Below are positions 7,463-13,423 of a DNA stretch of 14,566 nucleotides, one piece after another. Each line of letters starts with the position of its first letter. Positions within the stretch are counted from its first letter, which is position 1. This stretch comes from Pseudomonadota bacterium. GTDB taxonomy: Bacteria; Pseudomonadota; Gammaproteobacteria; Xanthomonadales; Xanthomonadaceae. The stretch covers positions 1 through 14,566 of the forward strand of contig JAEXNZ010000560.1 of the NCBI GenBank assembly GCA_023439425.1. Reading direction: 5' to 3'. Position numbers and translations under genes: made by a program. The notes below the pieces were generated by a model that had not been told where the DNA came from, made no database searches, and saw nothing but the letters and a program-made list of their open reading frames with translations.

Positions 7463-7872
7463 CGCTTGGGGGGCCCAACCTCTGCCCTGAACCAAGCGGC
7501 AAACACCTCATCGCCCATCCACGCATTCTTCCGGTTCACCTTGAACATCACCGCCTCCACCTCCTCTGCCCGCGCCAGCCGCTCCGGGTCACCGCTGCAA
7601 CGGGCGGCATCCAGCTCGTGCTGCGCCTCGGCCAGGAAGCGGGACAGGCGGTCATCGATGGCCCACACCGCCATTTCGATGCGGGGCCGGCGCGTTGTGC
7701 GGGCAACGCTGACGCCGTGCAGGGCTAACTGCAGGCGCTCGATGTGCTCCGGGAAGTCCTTCAACTGTGCTCGCAGGCTGCGGGGGATGGGTGGCAACGT
7801 GCTGCGCTTCTGCGGCGGGGCTGGAGCCCTCGGGTAACCGGGCAGCAGGCGGCGGAGATAGGTTGTCACCAT
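7459..7872 (-). CDS. Unknown 137-aa protein translationally coupled to HigA-type regulator
   Basis: The start ATG (7872-7870) overlaps the end of the HigA-type gene: ATG and the neighbour's TGA share a 7-nt segment (7872-7866), so the two are almost certainly translated together. The N-terminal 30 residues are Pro- and Arg-rich. Residues about 32-130 look mainly alpha-helical: LRAQLKDFPEHIERLQ, then MAVWAIDDRLSRFLAEAQHEL, then ERLARAEEVEAVMFK and DEVFAAWFRAEV. I do not recognise the family and see no RelE, PIN or other toxin motif. Position second to an antitoxin-type regulator makes it a candidate partner, either a toxin or a co-regulator. The protein ends in Arg followed by a TAG supplied by a REP. 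Confidence 0.7.
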   Translation of the reverse strand: MVTTYLRRLLPGYPRAPAPPQKRSTLPPIPRSLRAQLKDFPEHIERLQLALHGVSVARTTRRPRIEMAVWAIDDRLSRFLAEAQHELDAARCSGDPERLARAEEVEAVMFKVNRKNAWMGDEVFAAWFRAEVGPPKR

Positions 7873-8210
7873 GCGCCCCACTCCTTTACCTCTACAACGG
7901 ACGGCACTGCCGGGTCCAGGAAGTGCGGTAGTGGGACGATGCGTTCGGTCGGAGCGGGTGTTTGCTGTTCCGCCGTTTCCAGGTCGAAGCGTACCTGAAG
8001 GTTCATCCAGAACCATGGCGAGGTGTTGAAGTAGTGGCCCAGACGGATGGCGGTGTCGGTGGTGATGGCGGCGGTGCCACGGGTGATGCTGACGATGCGG
8101 GTGTTGGAGACATGCAGGGCGTCGGCGAGTGCACGGCGGGTGAGGCCGTTGGGTTGCATGAAGTCTTCCAGCAGGATGGTGCCGGGGTGCAGCGGTGGTG
8201 TCGGGGTCAT
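7866..8210 (-). CDS. higA: HigA-family XRE regulator / antitoxin, without adjacent HigB
   Basis: 114 residues. HPGTILLEDFMQPNGLTRRALA at the start and GTAAITTDTAIRLGHYFNTS with WFWMNLQ further on are the signature of the HigA antitoxin family. The helix-turn-helix covers about residues 22-60. The C-terminal 30 residues (from AEQQTPAP) are an extra tail. I chose the ATG at 8210 because the family begins close to HPG, GAAGAG precedes it, and upstream in-frame sequence is REP DNA. HigA normally binds its own promoter and neutralises the RelE-like HigB encoded just upstream. Here 8211-8428 contains only REPs, so the usual toxin is absent. The downstream gene overlaps by 7 nt and may be the functional partner. 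Confidence 0.87.
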   Translation of the reverse strand: MTPTPPLHPGTILLEDFMQPNGLTRRALADALHVSNTRIVSITRGTAAITTDTAIRLGHYFNTSPWFWMNLQVRFDLETAEQQTPAPTERIVPLPHFLDPAVPSVVEVKEWGAW

Positions 8211-8236
8211 GGCGCTCTCTTCGGTGTCGGGCACGG

Positions 8237-8381
8237 GTAGGCTCGGTCGATAGACGACCGCCGATAACAAACCCTTGTGCTTTAACGCATGACCTTCGAA
8301 CGGTGATACGCCTCTTCGTTGTGTGTCATGCCCAACCGCACCGATCACCGTTATCGGCGGTCGTCTGTCGAGCGACCCCAC
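8237..8381. repeat. Composite element of two inverted REPs, about 145 bp (copy 2)
   Basis: A forward REP with GTAG at 8237-8240 and a reverse REP ending near 8381 face outward; the second head is mutated (CCAC for CTAC). Compared with copy 1 (5774-5920) the element is inverted but has the same parts in the same order, including the CGTTAAAGC interior segment, and nearly the same length. It fills the gap before the HigA-type gene. Confidence 0.7.
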
Positions 8382-8428
8382 CGAAGCGGGCATGGCGCGA
8401 GCGCCGGCCATTTGCGTGTCCATACGCT

Positions 8429-8737
8429 TCAGTCGCGACCGAAGCCGGGGGTGGCCCAGCCTTCCCTGCGCGCTCGCTGCACTTCGTCTTCTTCGCCATA
8501 AGGCGGTTCCTCCTGGCCGATGCAGATCTCGGCGGCCACATCATTCGATGCGTCGCTGATGACATTGCTCCACAGGGTGAGGTCCACCGTGTTCCGGTTC
8601 TCACTCAGCTCCACCACGCGCTCCATGAACATGCGAATGGCCTCGGCTGGCGCGTAGTATTCCTGCCTCACCGCGCCTTTGAACCGGCAACGCAGATCGT
8701 CTTCCACCTTGGTACGTACCCAGACCGGCTTCCTCAT
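8429..8737 (-). CDS. Ribbon-helix-helix (RelB/DinJ-like) protein, antitoxin-like
   Basis: 102 residues. The N-terminal half fits a ribbon-helix-helix fold: strand VWVRTKVE (5-12), helix DDLRCRFKGAVRQ, then APAEAIRMFMERVVEL (29-44), close in pattern to the RelB/DinJ antitoxin family. The acidic C-terminal half (for example EEPPYGEEDE) could bind a partner. The ATG shares ATGA with the stop of the SymE-like gene upstream, so the two are coupled. I infer a DNA-binding autoregulator or antitoxin for that gene. No toxin of the YafQ/RelE type lies next to it. A REP element begins about 48 bp after its stop. Confidence 0.65.
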   Translation of the reverse strand: MRKPVWVRTKVEDDLRCRFKGAVRQEYYAPAEAIRMFMERVVELSENRNTVDLTLWSNVISDASNDVAAEICIGQEEPPYGEEDEVQRARREGWATPGFGRD

Positions 8738-9084
8738 CGGCGTGTCCTCCGCTGGCGGCGAGGCCGTGGGTGGTGGCGGTACTCGCGCACCTGCGTGTAG
8801 TGCACCTCGCGCAGCACTTCGGTGGGGATGTGCAGCATGCGGAAGCCTGGGGGATACACCGGCGTGGAAATGATCCGTTCGCCGTCGAACTCAACTCTGA
8901 ACCACGTGCCCTTGCCCAATCCCATGTAACGCAGCCAGCGGCCGCGCATCATCATGTACTCGACGCCGCCGGGGGCTTCGTCGTAAGGCGGTGGCGGTGT
9001 GGGCGGGGTGGCACCGCATGTGGCACAGCGCGGTACGGGGACTTCAAACGTCTCTTCGGGAATGTGCGACCTCTGCGACTGCAT
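8734..9084 (-). CDS. SymE-like (AbrB-type hairpin) small protein, putative toxin
   Basis: 116 residues. The stretch RGRWLRYMGLGKGT followed by a V-rich strand and ERIISTP (47-75) matches the spacing G-x-W-L-x3-G-x3-G-T with a following beta strand that I know from the SymE toxin family (an AbrB-like fold). The region before it is atypical: a single C-x2-C pair (Cys20, Cys23) and a proline run. The C-terminus is strongly basic (RRQRRTRR), suggesting nucleic-acid binding. A strong ribosome site AGGAGG (9096-9091 region) lies six to seven nt before the ATG. The stop overlaps the next start as ATGA. The leader contains the C4-like RNA structure. Known SymE proteins act on RNA or the nucleoid and are controlled by antisense RNA; here function is inferred from the core motif only. 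Confidence 0.6.
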   Translation of the reverse strand: MQSQRSHIPEETFEVPVPRCATCGATPPTPPPPYDEAPGGVEYMMMRGRWLRYMGLGKGTWFRVEFDGERIISTPVYPPGFRMLHIPTEVLREVHYTQVREYRHHPRPRRQRRTRR

Positions 9085-9138
9085 GGCAAACCTCCTGTGA
9101 GATGCGACCCCTGCCGGAATGGCAAGGGGCCGGGAGGT

Positions 9139-9275
9139 TAGAAACCGTCACAAGCTCAGAAAAACACCGGCGGGCGTATTCCCCCCTTGCGGGGGTGTTG
9201 TATTAGCCACCCTCCCGACGTTGGACACGAACAGCTCCGACGCAGGACACCTTCTGAACTTGTGAGGAGTTTCTA
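9139..9275 (-). ncRNA. Candidate C4 / P4-CI-type structured antisense RNA region
   Basis: The arms 9139-9161 and 9252-9275 are imperfect inverted copies: TAGAAAC pairs with GTTTCTA, TCACAAG with CTTGTGA and TCAGAA with TTCTGA. Between them, on the minus strand, is a hairpin of CCCCC, GCAA and GGGGG (9195-9182), plus a wider AACACC/GGTGTT pairing. A GNRA loop on this strand and the downstream arm about 45 nt before the ribosome site of the SymE-like gene fit an RNA that folds on, or pairs in trans with, its own leader. Phage C4 and P4 CI immunity RNAs have this logic. No covariance model was run. Confidence 0.45.
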
Positions 9276-9537
9276 CGCTCCGGGGGCCATCCTGCAGCAC
9301 GCGCATTGCTAAAAAAACAGGCAATTGCGAAAGAATCGTGGCGGATTTTTGACGCTCCAGCAACTCATTCGACGCAATTGGCGCGTTGTGGTTGTGGGAG
9401 GTTTGGGGGCTGTTGAGTTGCGTTCCAGTACAGGGTGTCGGGATTGCCCGGGTGCTGGTGTGCGAAATTTTGATTTGCGTCGGATGTCGAAACCACCAGC
9501 GTGGGTGGTCATCGAAAAATCGGGACGAGTGCGTCAC
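9148..9537 (-). CDS. Doubtful reading frame resembling phage Ash/Icd-type leader ORFs
   Basis: A 129-residue frame runs over the RNA structure. Its C-terminal half (from about residue 78, MRVLQDGPRSVE, through VGRVANTTPPQGGNTPAGV) resembles frames often annotated as Ash-family or Icd-like in phage and prophage immunity regions. Those are known to lie on or next to C4-type RNAs. The N-terminal half is low-complexity (Thr, Asn, His, Pro) and does not look like a folded protein. No ribosome site is evident at the ATG. The similarity may reflect conservation of the RNA and not of a protein, so I give it low weight. Confidence 0.3.
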   Translation of the reverse strand: MTHSSRFFDDHPRWWFRHPTQIKISHTSTRAIPTPCTGTQLNSPQTSHNHNAPIASNELLERQKSATILSQLPVFLAMRVLQDGPRSVETPHKFRRCPASELFVSNVGRVANTTPPQGGNTPAGVFLSL

Positions 9538-9572
9538 GGGATCACGCGGAGAGCGCGTTTCGATCCGGGGAT

Positions 9573-9632
9573 CATGCGTTAAAGAACGTGGGTTGTTTCA
9601 CGGCGATCGTCTGTCGACCGATCCCACCGGAG
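9573..9632 (-). repeat. Decayed REP element related to the composite copies
   Basis: CATGCGTTAAAG, then GGGTTGTT, then a CGTCTGTCGACCGA hairpin half match the reverse arm of the element at 8237-8381. The GTAG head is degraded to CCCACC (9624-9629 region). Confidence 0.5.
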
Positions 9633-9690
9633 CCACGCGCGGGTTTTGATTTTCGTTGGCCACCGATCGCACCGGGGCCACGCACGGGTT
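9618..9690 (+). repeat. Two 28-bp direct repeats, period 45 bp
   Basis: 9618-9645 and 9663-9690 both read CCGATC, one variable base, CACCGG, then a GCCACGC core and CGGGTT. I count three differences in 28 positions. The first copy overlaps the decayed REP. Confidence 0.6.
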
Positions 9691-9725
9691 GCCGGCGCGA
9701 GCAATTCCACGCCGGCAACCCGTGC
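9682..9725. terminator. Perfect 16-bp stem-loop after the perhydrolase gene
   Basis: GCACGGGTTGCCGGCG (9682-9697) and its exact complement (9710-9725) enclose a 12-nt loop. It starts 7 nt after the perhydrolase stop. There is no U-run on either strand, so it may act as a transcript-end stabiliser or a weak terminator. Confidence 0.45.
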
Positions 9726-9731
9726 CGATCA

Positions 9732-10562
9732 TCAGCCCTGGATGAACTTCAGCAGTTCGGCGTTGATGTCGTCGGCGTGCGTGGTGCACATGCCGTGCGG
9801 GTAGCCCTTGAACACCTTCAGCGTGCCGTGCTTGAGCAGCTTGATGCTCAGTTCGCTGGCGTCCGCAATCGGTACGATCTGGTCGTCGTCACCGTGAAGC
9901 AGCAGGGTCGGCACGTTGATCGCCTTCAGGTCTTCAGTAAAGTCGGTTTCCGAGAACGCCTTGATGCCCTCGTAGTGCGCCTGCGCGCTGCCGGTCATGC
10001 CCTGGCGCCACCAGTTGTCGATCACGCCCTGCGATACCTTGGCACCTTCGCGGTTGAAGCCATAGAACGGGCCGCTGGCCACGTCCACGTAGAACTGCGC
10101 GCGGTTCGCCGCCAGCGCCGAACGGAAGCCGTCGAACACTTCGATCGGCAGGCCACCCGGGTTCTTGTCCGACTTCACCATGATCGGCGGCACCGCACTG
10201 ATCAGCACCGCCTTGGCCACACGGCCCGCCGCAGCGCGCGCCGCGTAGCGTGCCACCTGACCGCCACCGGTGGAGTGACCGATGTGCACCGCGTTCTTCA
10301 GGTCCAAGTGGTCGAACACCGCCGTGGCGTCGGCCACGTAATGGTCCATGTCGTGGCCTTCGCTGCCCTGCGACGAACGGCCGTGACCGCGACGGTCATG
10401 CGCGATCACGCGGTAGCCCTTGCCCAGGAAGAACAGCATCTGGTTGTCCCAGTCGTCGCTGGACAGCGGCCAGCCATGATGGAACACGATCGGCTGGGCG
10501 TCCTTCGGGCCCCAGTCCTTGTAGAAGATTTCAACGCCGTCGGAAGTGGTGATGGTGCTCAT
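9732..10562 (-). CDS. Non-heme chloroperoxidase / perhydrolase (alpha/beta hydrolase)
   Basis: 276 residues, the normal length of cofactor-free haloperoxidases and arylesterases. The triad is Ser97 (GHSTGG), Asp227 (HGDDDQIVP) and His256 (YPHGMC). The N-terminal HHGWPLSSDDW holds the oxyanion residue next to the nucleophile, and HDRRGHGRS is the usual strand-4 motif. There is no signal peptide, so it is cytoplasmic. The family hydrolyses esters and, with hydrogen peroxide and a carboxylic acid, makes peracids that can oxidise halides. GGAG precedes the ATG by a normal distance. The promoter carries a 16-bp palindrome shared with the neighbouring regulator genes, so I infer control by the FixJ-type regulator encoded upstream. 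Confidence 0.93.
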   Translation of the reverse strand: MSTITTSDGVEIFYKDWGPKDAQPIVFHHGWPLSSDDWDNQMLFFLGKGYRVIAHDRRGHGRSSQGSEGHDMDHYVADATAVFDHLDLKNAVHIGHSTGGGQVARYAARAAAGRVAKAVLISAVPPIMVKSDKNPGGLPIEVFDGFRSALAANRAQFYVDVASGPFYGFNREGAKVSQGVIDNWWRQGMTGSAQAHYEGIKAFSETDFTEDLKAINVPTLLLHGDDDQIVPIADASELSIKLLKHGTLKVFKGYPHGMCTTHADDINAELLKFIQG

Positions 10563-10601
10563 GGAACAGTCTCCGGAAAGGGGGTTGGGAATTACCGGAC
10601 C

Positions 10602-10646
10602 ACAATAAGCAATGCAGGGTTAAAACACCTTCATACCTGTGTATGA
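10602..10646 (-). promoter_or_regulatory. Regulated promoter of the perhydrolase with 16-bp palindromic site (site 1)
   Basis: TCATAC, ACAG and GTATGA (10646-10631) form a perfect palindromic operator. A -10-like TATTGT lies at 10607-10602, and no good -35 is present. The site centre is 31.5 bp before the first base of the -10, placing it near -43, the usual position for FixJ/LuxR-type activators that overlap the -35. Confidence 0.6.
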
Positions 10647-10654
10647 CGTCGCGC

Positions 10655-11017
10655 TCATTCCAATGCCTGGGCCAGATAGCAGGACAGTGTTTCCGCATCC
10701 ACCGGCTTGGCCAGGAACGCCAACGCCCCACGCGCCATGACCCGCTCGCGGATCGCATCGGTGGGGAACGCACTCATGAAGATCATCGGGAACGTGCACC
10801 CACGTGCCAGCAGTTCCTGCTGCAGCACATCGCCGTTCATCTGCGGCATCTGGATGTCGGTCAGCAGGCAGTCGGGGGGATCCTGCAAGGCCGCCAGGAA
10901 CGCGTCAGCAGAGGCGAAGGTACGCGCCTCATAGCCCAGCGAGCGCAGCAGGCTGGACAGCGACTGGCGCACGCCGTCGTCATCGTCAACGATTGCAACA
11001 CGGTACATCGGGTTCAT
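10655..11017 (-). CDS. Stand-alone receiver-domain protein
   Basis: 120 residues forming one complete response-regulator receiver domain and nothing else. The acidic pocket DDDD (11-14), phospho-acceptor Asp54 (LLTDIQMP), Ser82 and Lys104 (LAKP) are all present. With no output domain it should act by protein contact or as a phosphate sink for the kinase encoded nearby. AGGA precedes the first ATG by 8 nt; a second ATG at codon 4 is possible. It has its own promoter with a copy of the shared operator (site 2) and lies between the FixJ-type gene and the perhydrolase. Confidence 0.9.
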   Translation of the reverse strand: MNPMYRVAIVDDDDGVRQSLSSLLRSLGYEARTFASADAFLAALQDPPDCLLTDIQMPQMNGDVLQQELLARGCTFPMIFMSAFPTDAIRERVMARGALAFLAKPVDAETLSCYLAQALE

Positions 11018-11061
11018 CTGCTACATCCTGGGGCCACGGGCCGGCCTGGGCCGACGCTGCC

Positions 11062-11106
11062 TTTATGCCCCAGGGCGGCGGGCAGCGGAACCATACACAG
11101 GTTTGT
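11062..11106 (-). promoter_or_regulatory. Regulated promoter of the receiver gene with shared operator (site 2)
   Basis: The plus-strand text is CCATACACAGGTTTGT (11091-11106), eleven bases of which (ACCTGTGTATG on the minus strand) are identical to site 1. A -10-like CATAAA lies at 11067-11062. The centre-to-minus-10 distance is 31.5 bp, the same as at site 1. Confidence 0.6.
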
Positions 11107-11117
11107 AGCCGGGCGGT

Positions 11118-11741
11118 TCAGCGCCCCGTGACGTGCACGCCCAGGGCCTCGGCATGGCGCACCAGGTCGGCCAGCGAACGCACGCCCATCTTGCGCATCA
11201 CGTTGCCCCGATGGATCTTCACGGTGATCTCGCTCAGGTTCAGCACCCCGGCCACCTGCTTGTTCATCAGCCCGGCCACCACGTGCGCCATCACCTCCCG
11301 CTCGCGCGGGGTCAGCGTGGCGTAGCGGCTGTCCAGACTGTCCCGCGCCGCGCTTTCCTGGCGGCGCTGGCGGTCACGCTCGATCGCCGCGCTGACCGCA
11401 TCCAGCATGTCCTGGTCGCGGAATGGCTTGGACAGAAAGTCCACCGCCCCCGCCTTCATCGCCCGCACGGTCATCGGAATGTCACCGTGCCCGGTCATGA
11501 ACACGATGGGCAGGTGGATGCCTTGTGCCGCCAGCTGGTCCTGCAGGTCCAGCCCGCTGATCCCCGGCAGACGCACGTCCAGCACGATGCACCCGGGCAG
11601 ATCCGGGATTGCCGCTTGCAACAGCTCGGCCGGTGAGCCCAGTACCTGGGTCTGCAGCCCGATGGAGCGCAGCAGGCTGTCCAGGGCGTCGCGCACGGAC
11701 GGGTCGTCGTCCACGACAACCGCGAGCGCGGGGTTGTTCAT
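11118..11741 (-). CDS. FixJ/NarL-family response regulator
   Basis: 207 residues. The receiver holds DDD (11-13), phospho-acceptor Asp55 (CIVLDVRLPG), Thr83 (FMTGHGD) and Lys105 (LSKPF), the exact pattern of FixJ-type regulators. After a short linker a LuxR-type helix-turn-helix begins at LTPREREVM (143-151), with recognition helix near SEITVKIHRGNVMRKM. The start ATG shares ATGA with the kinase stop, so kinase and regulator are one operon and a cognate pair. It is the best candidate to bind the 16-bp sites in front of the perhydrolase, the receiver and the kinase/dps gap. Confidence 0.95.
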   Translation of the reverse strand: MNNPALAVVVDDDPSVRDALDSLLRSIGLQTQVLGSPAELLQAAIPDLPGCIVLDVRLPGISGLDLQDQLAAQGIHLPIVFMTGHGDIPMTVRAMKAGAVDFLSKPFRDQDMLDAVSAAIERDRQRRQESAARDSLDSRYATLTPREREVMAHVVAGLMNKQVAGVLNLSEITVKIHRGNVMRKMGVRSLADLVRHAEALGVHVTGR

Positions 11742-13180
11742 GCGGCATCTCCTGCAAGGCCGAGCACCAGCCGGAAGGTGGCCCCCTGCCCCGGTGCGCT
11801 GTGCACCGAAAGCTGGCCGCCGTGCGCTTCGGCGGTGGACCGGCAGATCGCCAGGCCCATGCCCATGCCATGCGGCTTGGTGGTGAAGAAGGGTTTGAAC
11901 AGGGTCTCCAGGTGCGCGGCGTCGATCCCCGGGCCGTTATCGCGGATGCTGATGACCACCGCGCCCTGCTCGCCGCGCTGCGCGTCCACGTGCAGCTCGC
12001 GCGCGTGCGGCTGCCCGGCCATGGCCTGGCTGGCATTGATCATCAGGTTCACCAGCACCTGCTGCAGCTGTATGGCATCACCCTGCACCGACGGCAGGCC
12101 GGAACCCACCTCCACGCGCAGCTGCACCGCGTCACGGTTCAGATCGTGCTGGACCAGGCGCACCGACTCGTGGATCAGCGCCGGCACCGCCAGGGCTTCG
12201 CGCACCGTACTGCTCTTGGCCAGGAACGCGCGCACGCGCTTGACGATTTCGCTGGCACGGCGCGCTTCGGCCACGCTGCGGGTGATGGCCGCATCCACTT
12301 CCTGCAGGTCGGGCTGTGCGCGGTGCAGCCAGCGCAGGCCGGCTTCGCCGTTGGTCACCACCGCCATCAACGGCTGGTTTACTTCATGCGCCAGCGTTGC
12401 GGTGAGTTCGCCCAGCGTGGCCACGCGCATGGCGTGCGCCAGCTCGGACTGCGCGCGCATGGCGGCGTCCTGGGCGCGCCGGCGCTCGGTGACATCGGTA
12501 TGGGTTTCCAGCACGCCGGTGATACGCCCACGCGCATCGCGCTGCACCACCCAGCGGCTGTCCAGCACCCGCCACTCACCTTCACGGGTGCGTTGTTCCA
12601 GCGTGCCTTCCCAGCTGCCCAGCGACATCAGGGTCGATTCCACCGACTCGCGCGCCTGCGGGTAACGGGTGGACAGCAGGGTGTCGGCCACGCAGCCGAC
12701 GGCCTGCTCGGACGACCAGCCGTACACCTGCTCGGCGGTGCAGTTCCAGAAGGTGATCACACCGAAGCGGTCACGCACGAAGATCATGTCGTGCGAAAGA
12801 TCCAGCAGCCGCGCCTGCGCGCCCAGGCGCTGCATCGCGTTCTGGTGCTGCAGCGCGAGGATGGCGGTGATGCCAATGGCGGCCAGGCTGACCACGGCAC
12901 GGAAGGTCTGCGCACCGACGTGGTTCAACCCGTGCGAATCGACATAGGCCAGCACGGTCAGCACGATGCCGGCCAGCGCCGTGGTCAGGATGTCGCCACG
13001 CCGGCCGGTGCGTGCCACCAGCAGCACGCTCACGACGTACAGCACGGCCACCGCCCCTTCCAGGGTGGAGAGTACGTCGATAAGGAAAATGCCCAGGGTG
13101 AGCAGCGCCGCCGCCACGCGAAACGCCGTGCGGCGGGGTTTGCCAAGGGCAACGGCAATTGCGGGGGATGTGGGGAACAC
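11738..13180 (-). CDS. Membrane PAS-domain sensor histidine kinase, FixL/TodS-like
   Basis: 480 residues from a GTG start. GGAGG lies 8 nt before this GTG, whereas upstream in-frame ATG (13339) would read through the shared operator and has no ribosome site. Four transmembrane segments fill about 20-110, linked by short loops, so the input is probably a membrane-embedded sensor. A PAS domain follows (about 120-232; LSHDMIFVRDRFGVITFWN). The phospho-acceptor His265 lies in LAHEVNQPLMAVV, typical of FixL-type kinases. The catalytic domain has the N-box NLMINASQAM (with Asn382), DNGPG (414-418) and GMGMGL (438-443). The signal is unknown. The stop overlaps the regulator gene by ATGA. Confidence 0.94.
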   Translation of the reverse strand: MFPTSPAIAVALGKPRRTAFRVAAALLTLGIFLIDVLSTLEGAVAVLYVVSVLLVARTGRRGDILTTALAGIVLTVLAYVDSHGLNHVGAQTFRAVVSLAAIGITAILALQHQNAMQRLGAQARLLDLSHDMIFVRDRFGVITFWNCTAEQVYGWSSEQAVGCVADTLLSTRYPQARESVESTLMSLGSWEGTLEQRTREGEWRVLDSRWVVQRDARGRITGVLETHTDVTERRRAQDAAMRAQSELAHAMRVATLGELTATLAHEVNQPLMAVVTNGEAGLRWLHRAQPDLQEVDAAITRSVAEARRASEIVKRVRAFLAKSSTVREALAVPALIHESVRLVQHDLNRDAVQLRVEVGSGLPSVQGDAIQLQQVLVNLMINASQAMAGQPHARELHVDAQRGEQGAVVISIRDNGPGIDAAHLETLFKPFFTTKPHGMGMGLAICRSTAEAHGGQLSVHSAPGQGATFRLVLGLAGDAA

Positions 13181-13274
13181 GGTCCTTGCCTCCGGGCGGG
13201 CCAACCGCCACCGGTGCGGCAGTCGCAGGGCAGTATCCCTCGCGGGCGCGGCGGACTGATCCCTCCATCGGGTG

Positions 13275-13318
13275 ATTCTCCGCTGCACCGGACCGGGCCG
13301 ATACACACTTTGGTATGA
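13275..13318. promoter_or_regulatory. Divergent control region with third operator copy (site 3)
   Basis: On the minus strand TCATAC, CAAA and GTGTGT (13318-13303) align with sites 1 and 2; the left half is perfect and the right half matches four of six positions. A -10-like GAGAAT for the kinase lies at 13280-13275, 30.5 bp from the site centre. Read toward dps, the near half-site GTATGA is perfect, but the only -10-like hexamer (TAGTCT, 13363-13368) is 52.5 bp from the centre, about two helical turns further. Confidence 0.45.
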
Positions 13319-13423
13319 GGCGGAGAAACGATGGCGCAATGTTGCGCGGGGCGGCGGCTGACTAGTCTGGCGATGTCGGCGCTGCCTGCCAGCGCTCCTC
13401 CCCCGCCTTCCCGGAGCCTACCC

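Noticed and set aside
8211..8428. A HigB toxin gene upstream of the HigA-type gene
   Set aside because: The interval contains only the inverted REP pair and no RelE-like reading frame on either strand.
9501..10646. Plus-strand open frame of 381 codons opposite the perhydrolase
   Set aside because: It reads through REP remnants and the palindromic operator and has no recognisable domain.
11609..13318. Long plus-strand open frame opposite the kinase and regulator genes
   Set aside because: Composition (His, Gln, Arg rich) is typical of a high-GC antisense frame; the minus-strand genes have full catalytic motifs.
13331..13423. Earlier ATG that would extend Dps by 31 residues
   Set aside because: The extension is promoter-region DNA without a ribosome site; the ATG at 13424 has GGAG at the right distance and matches the family's usual N-terminus.
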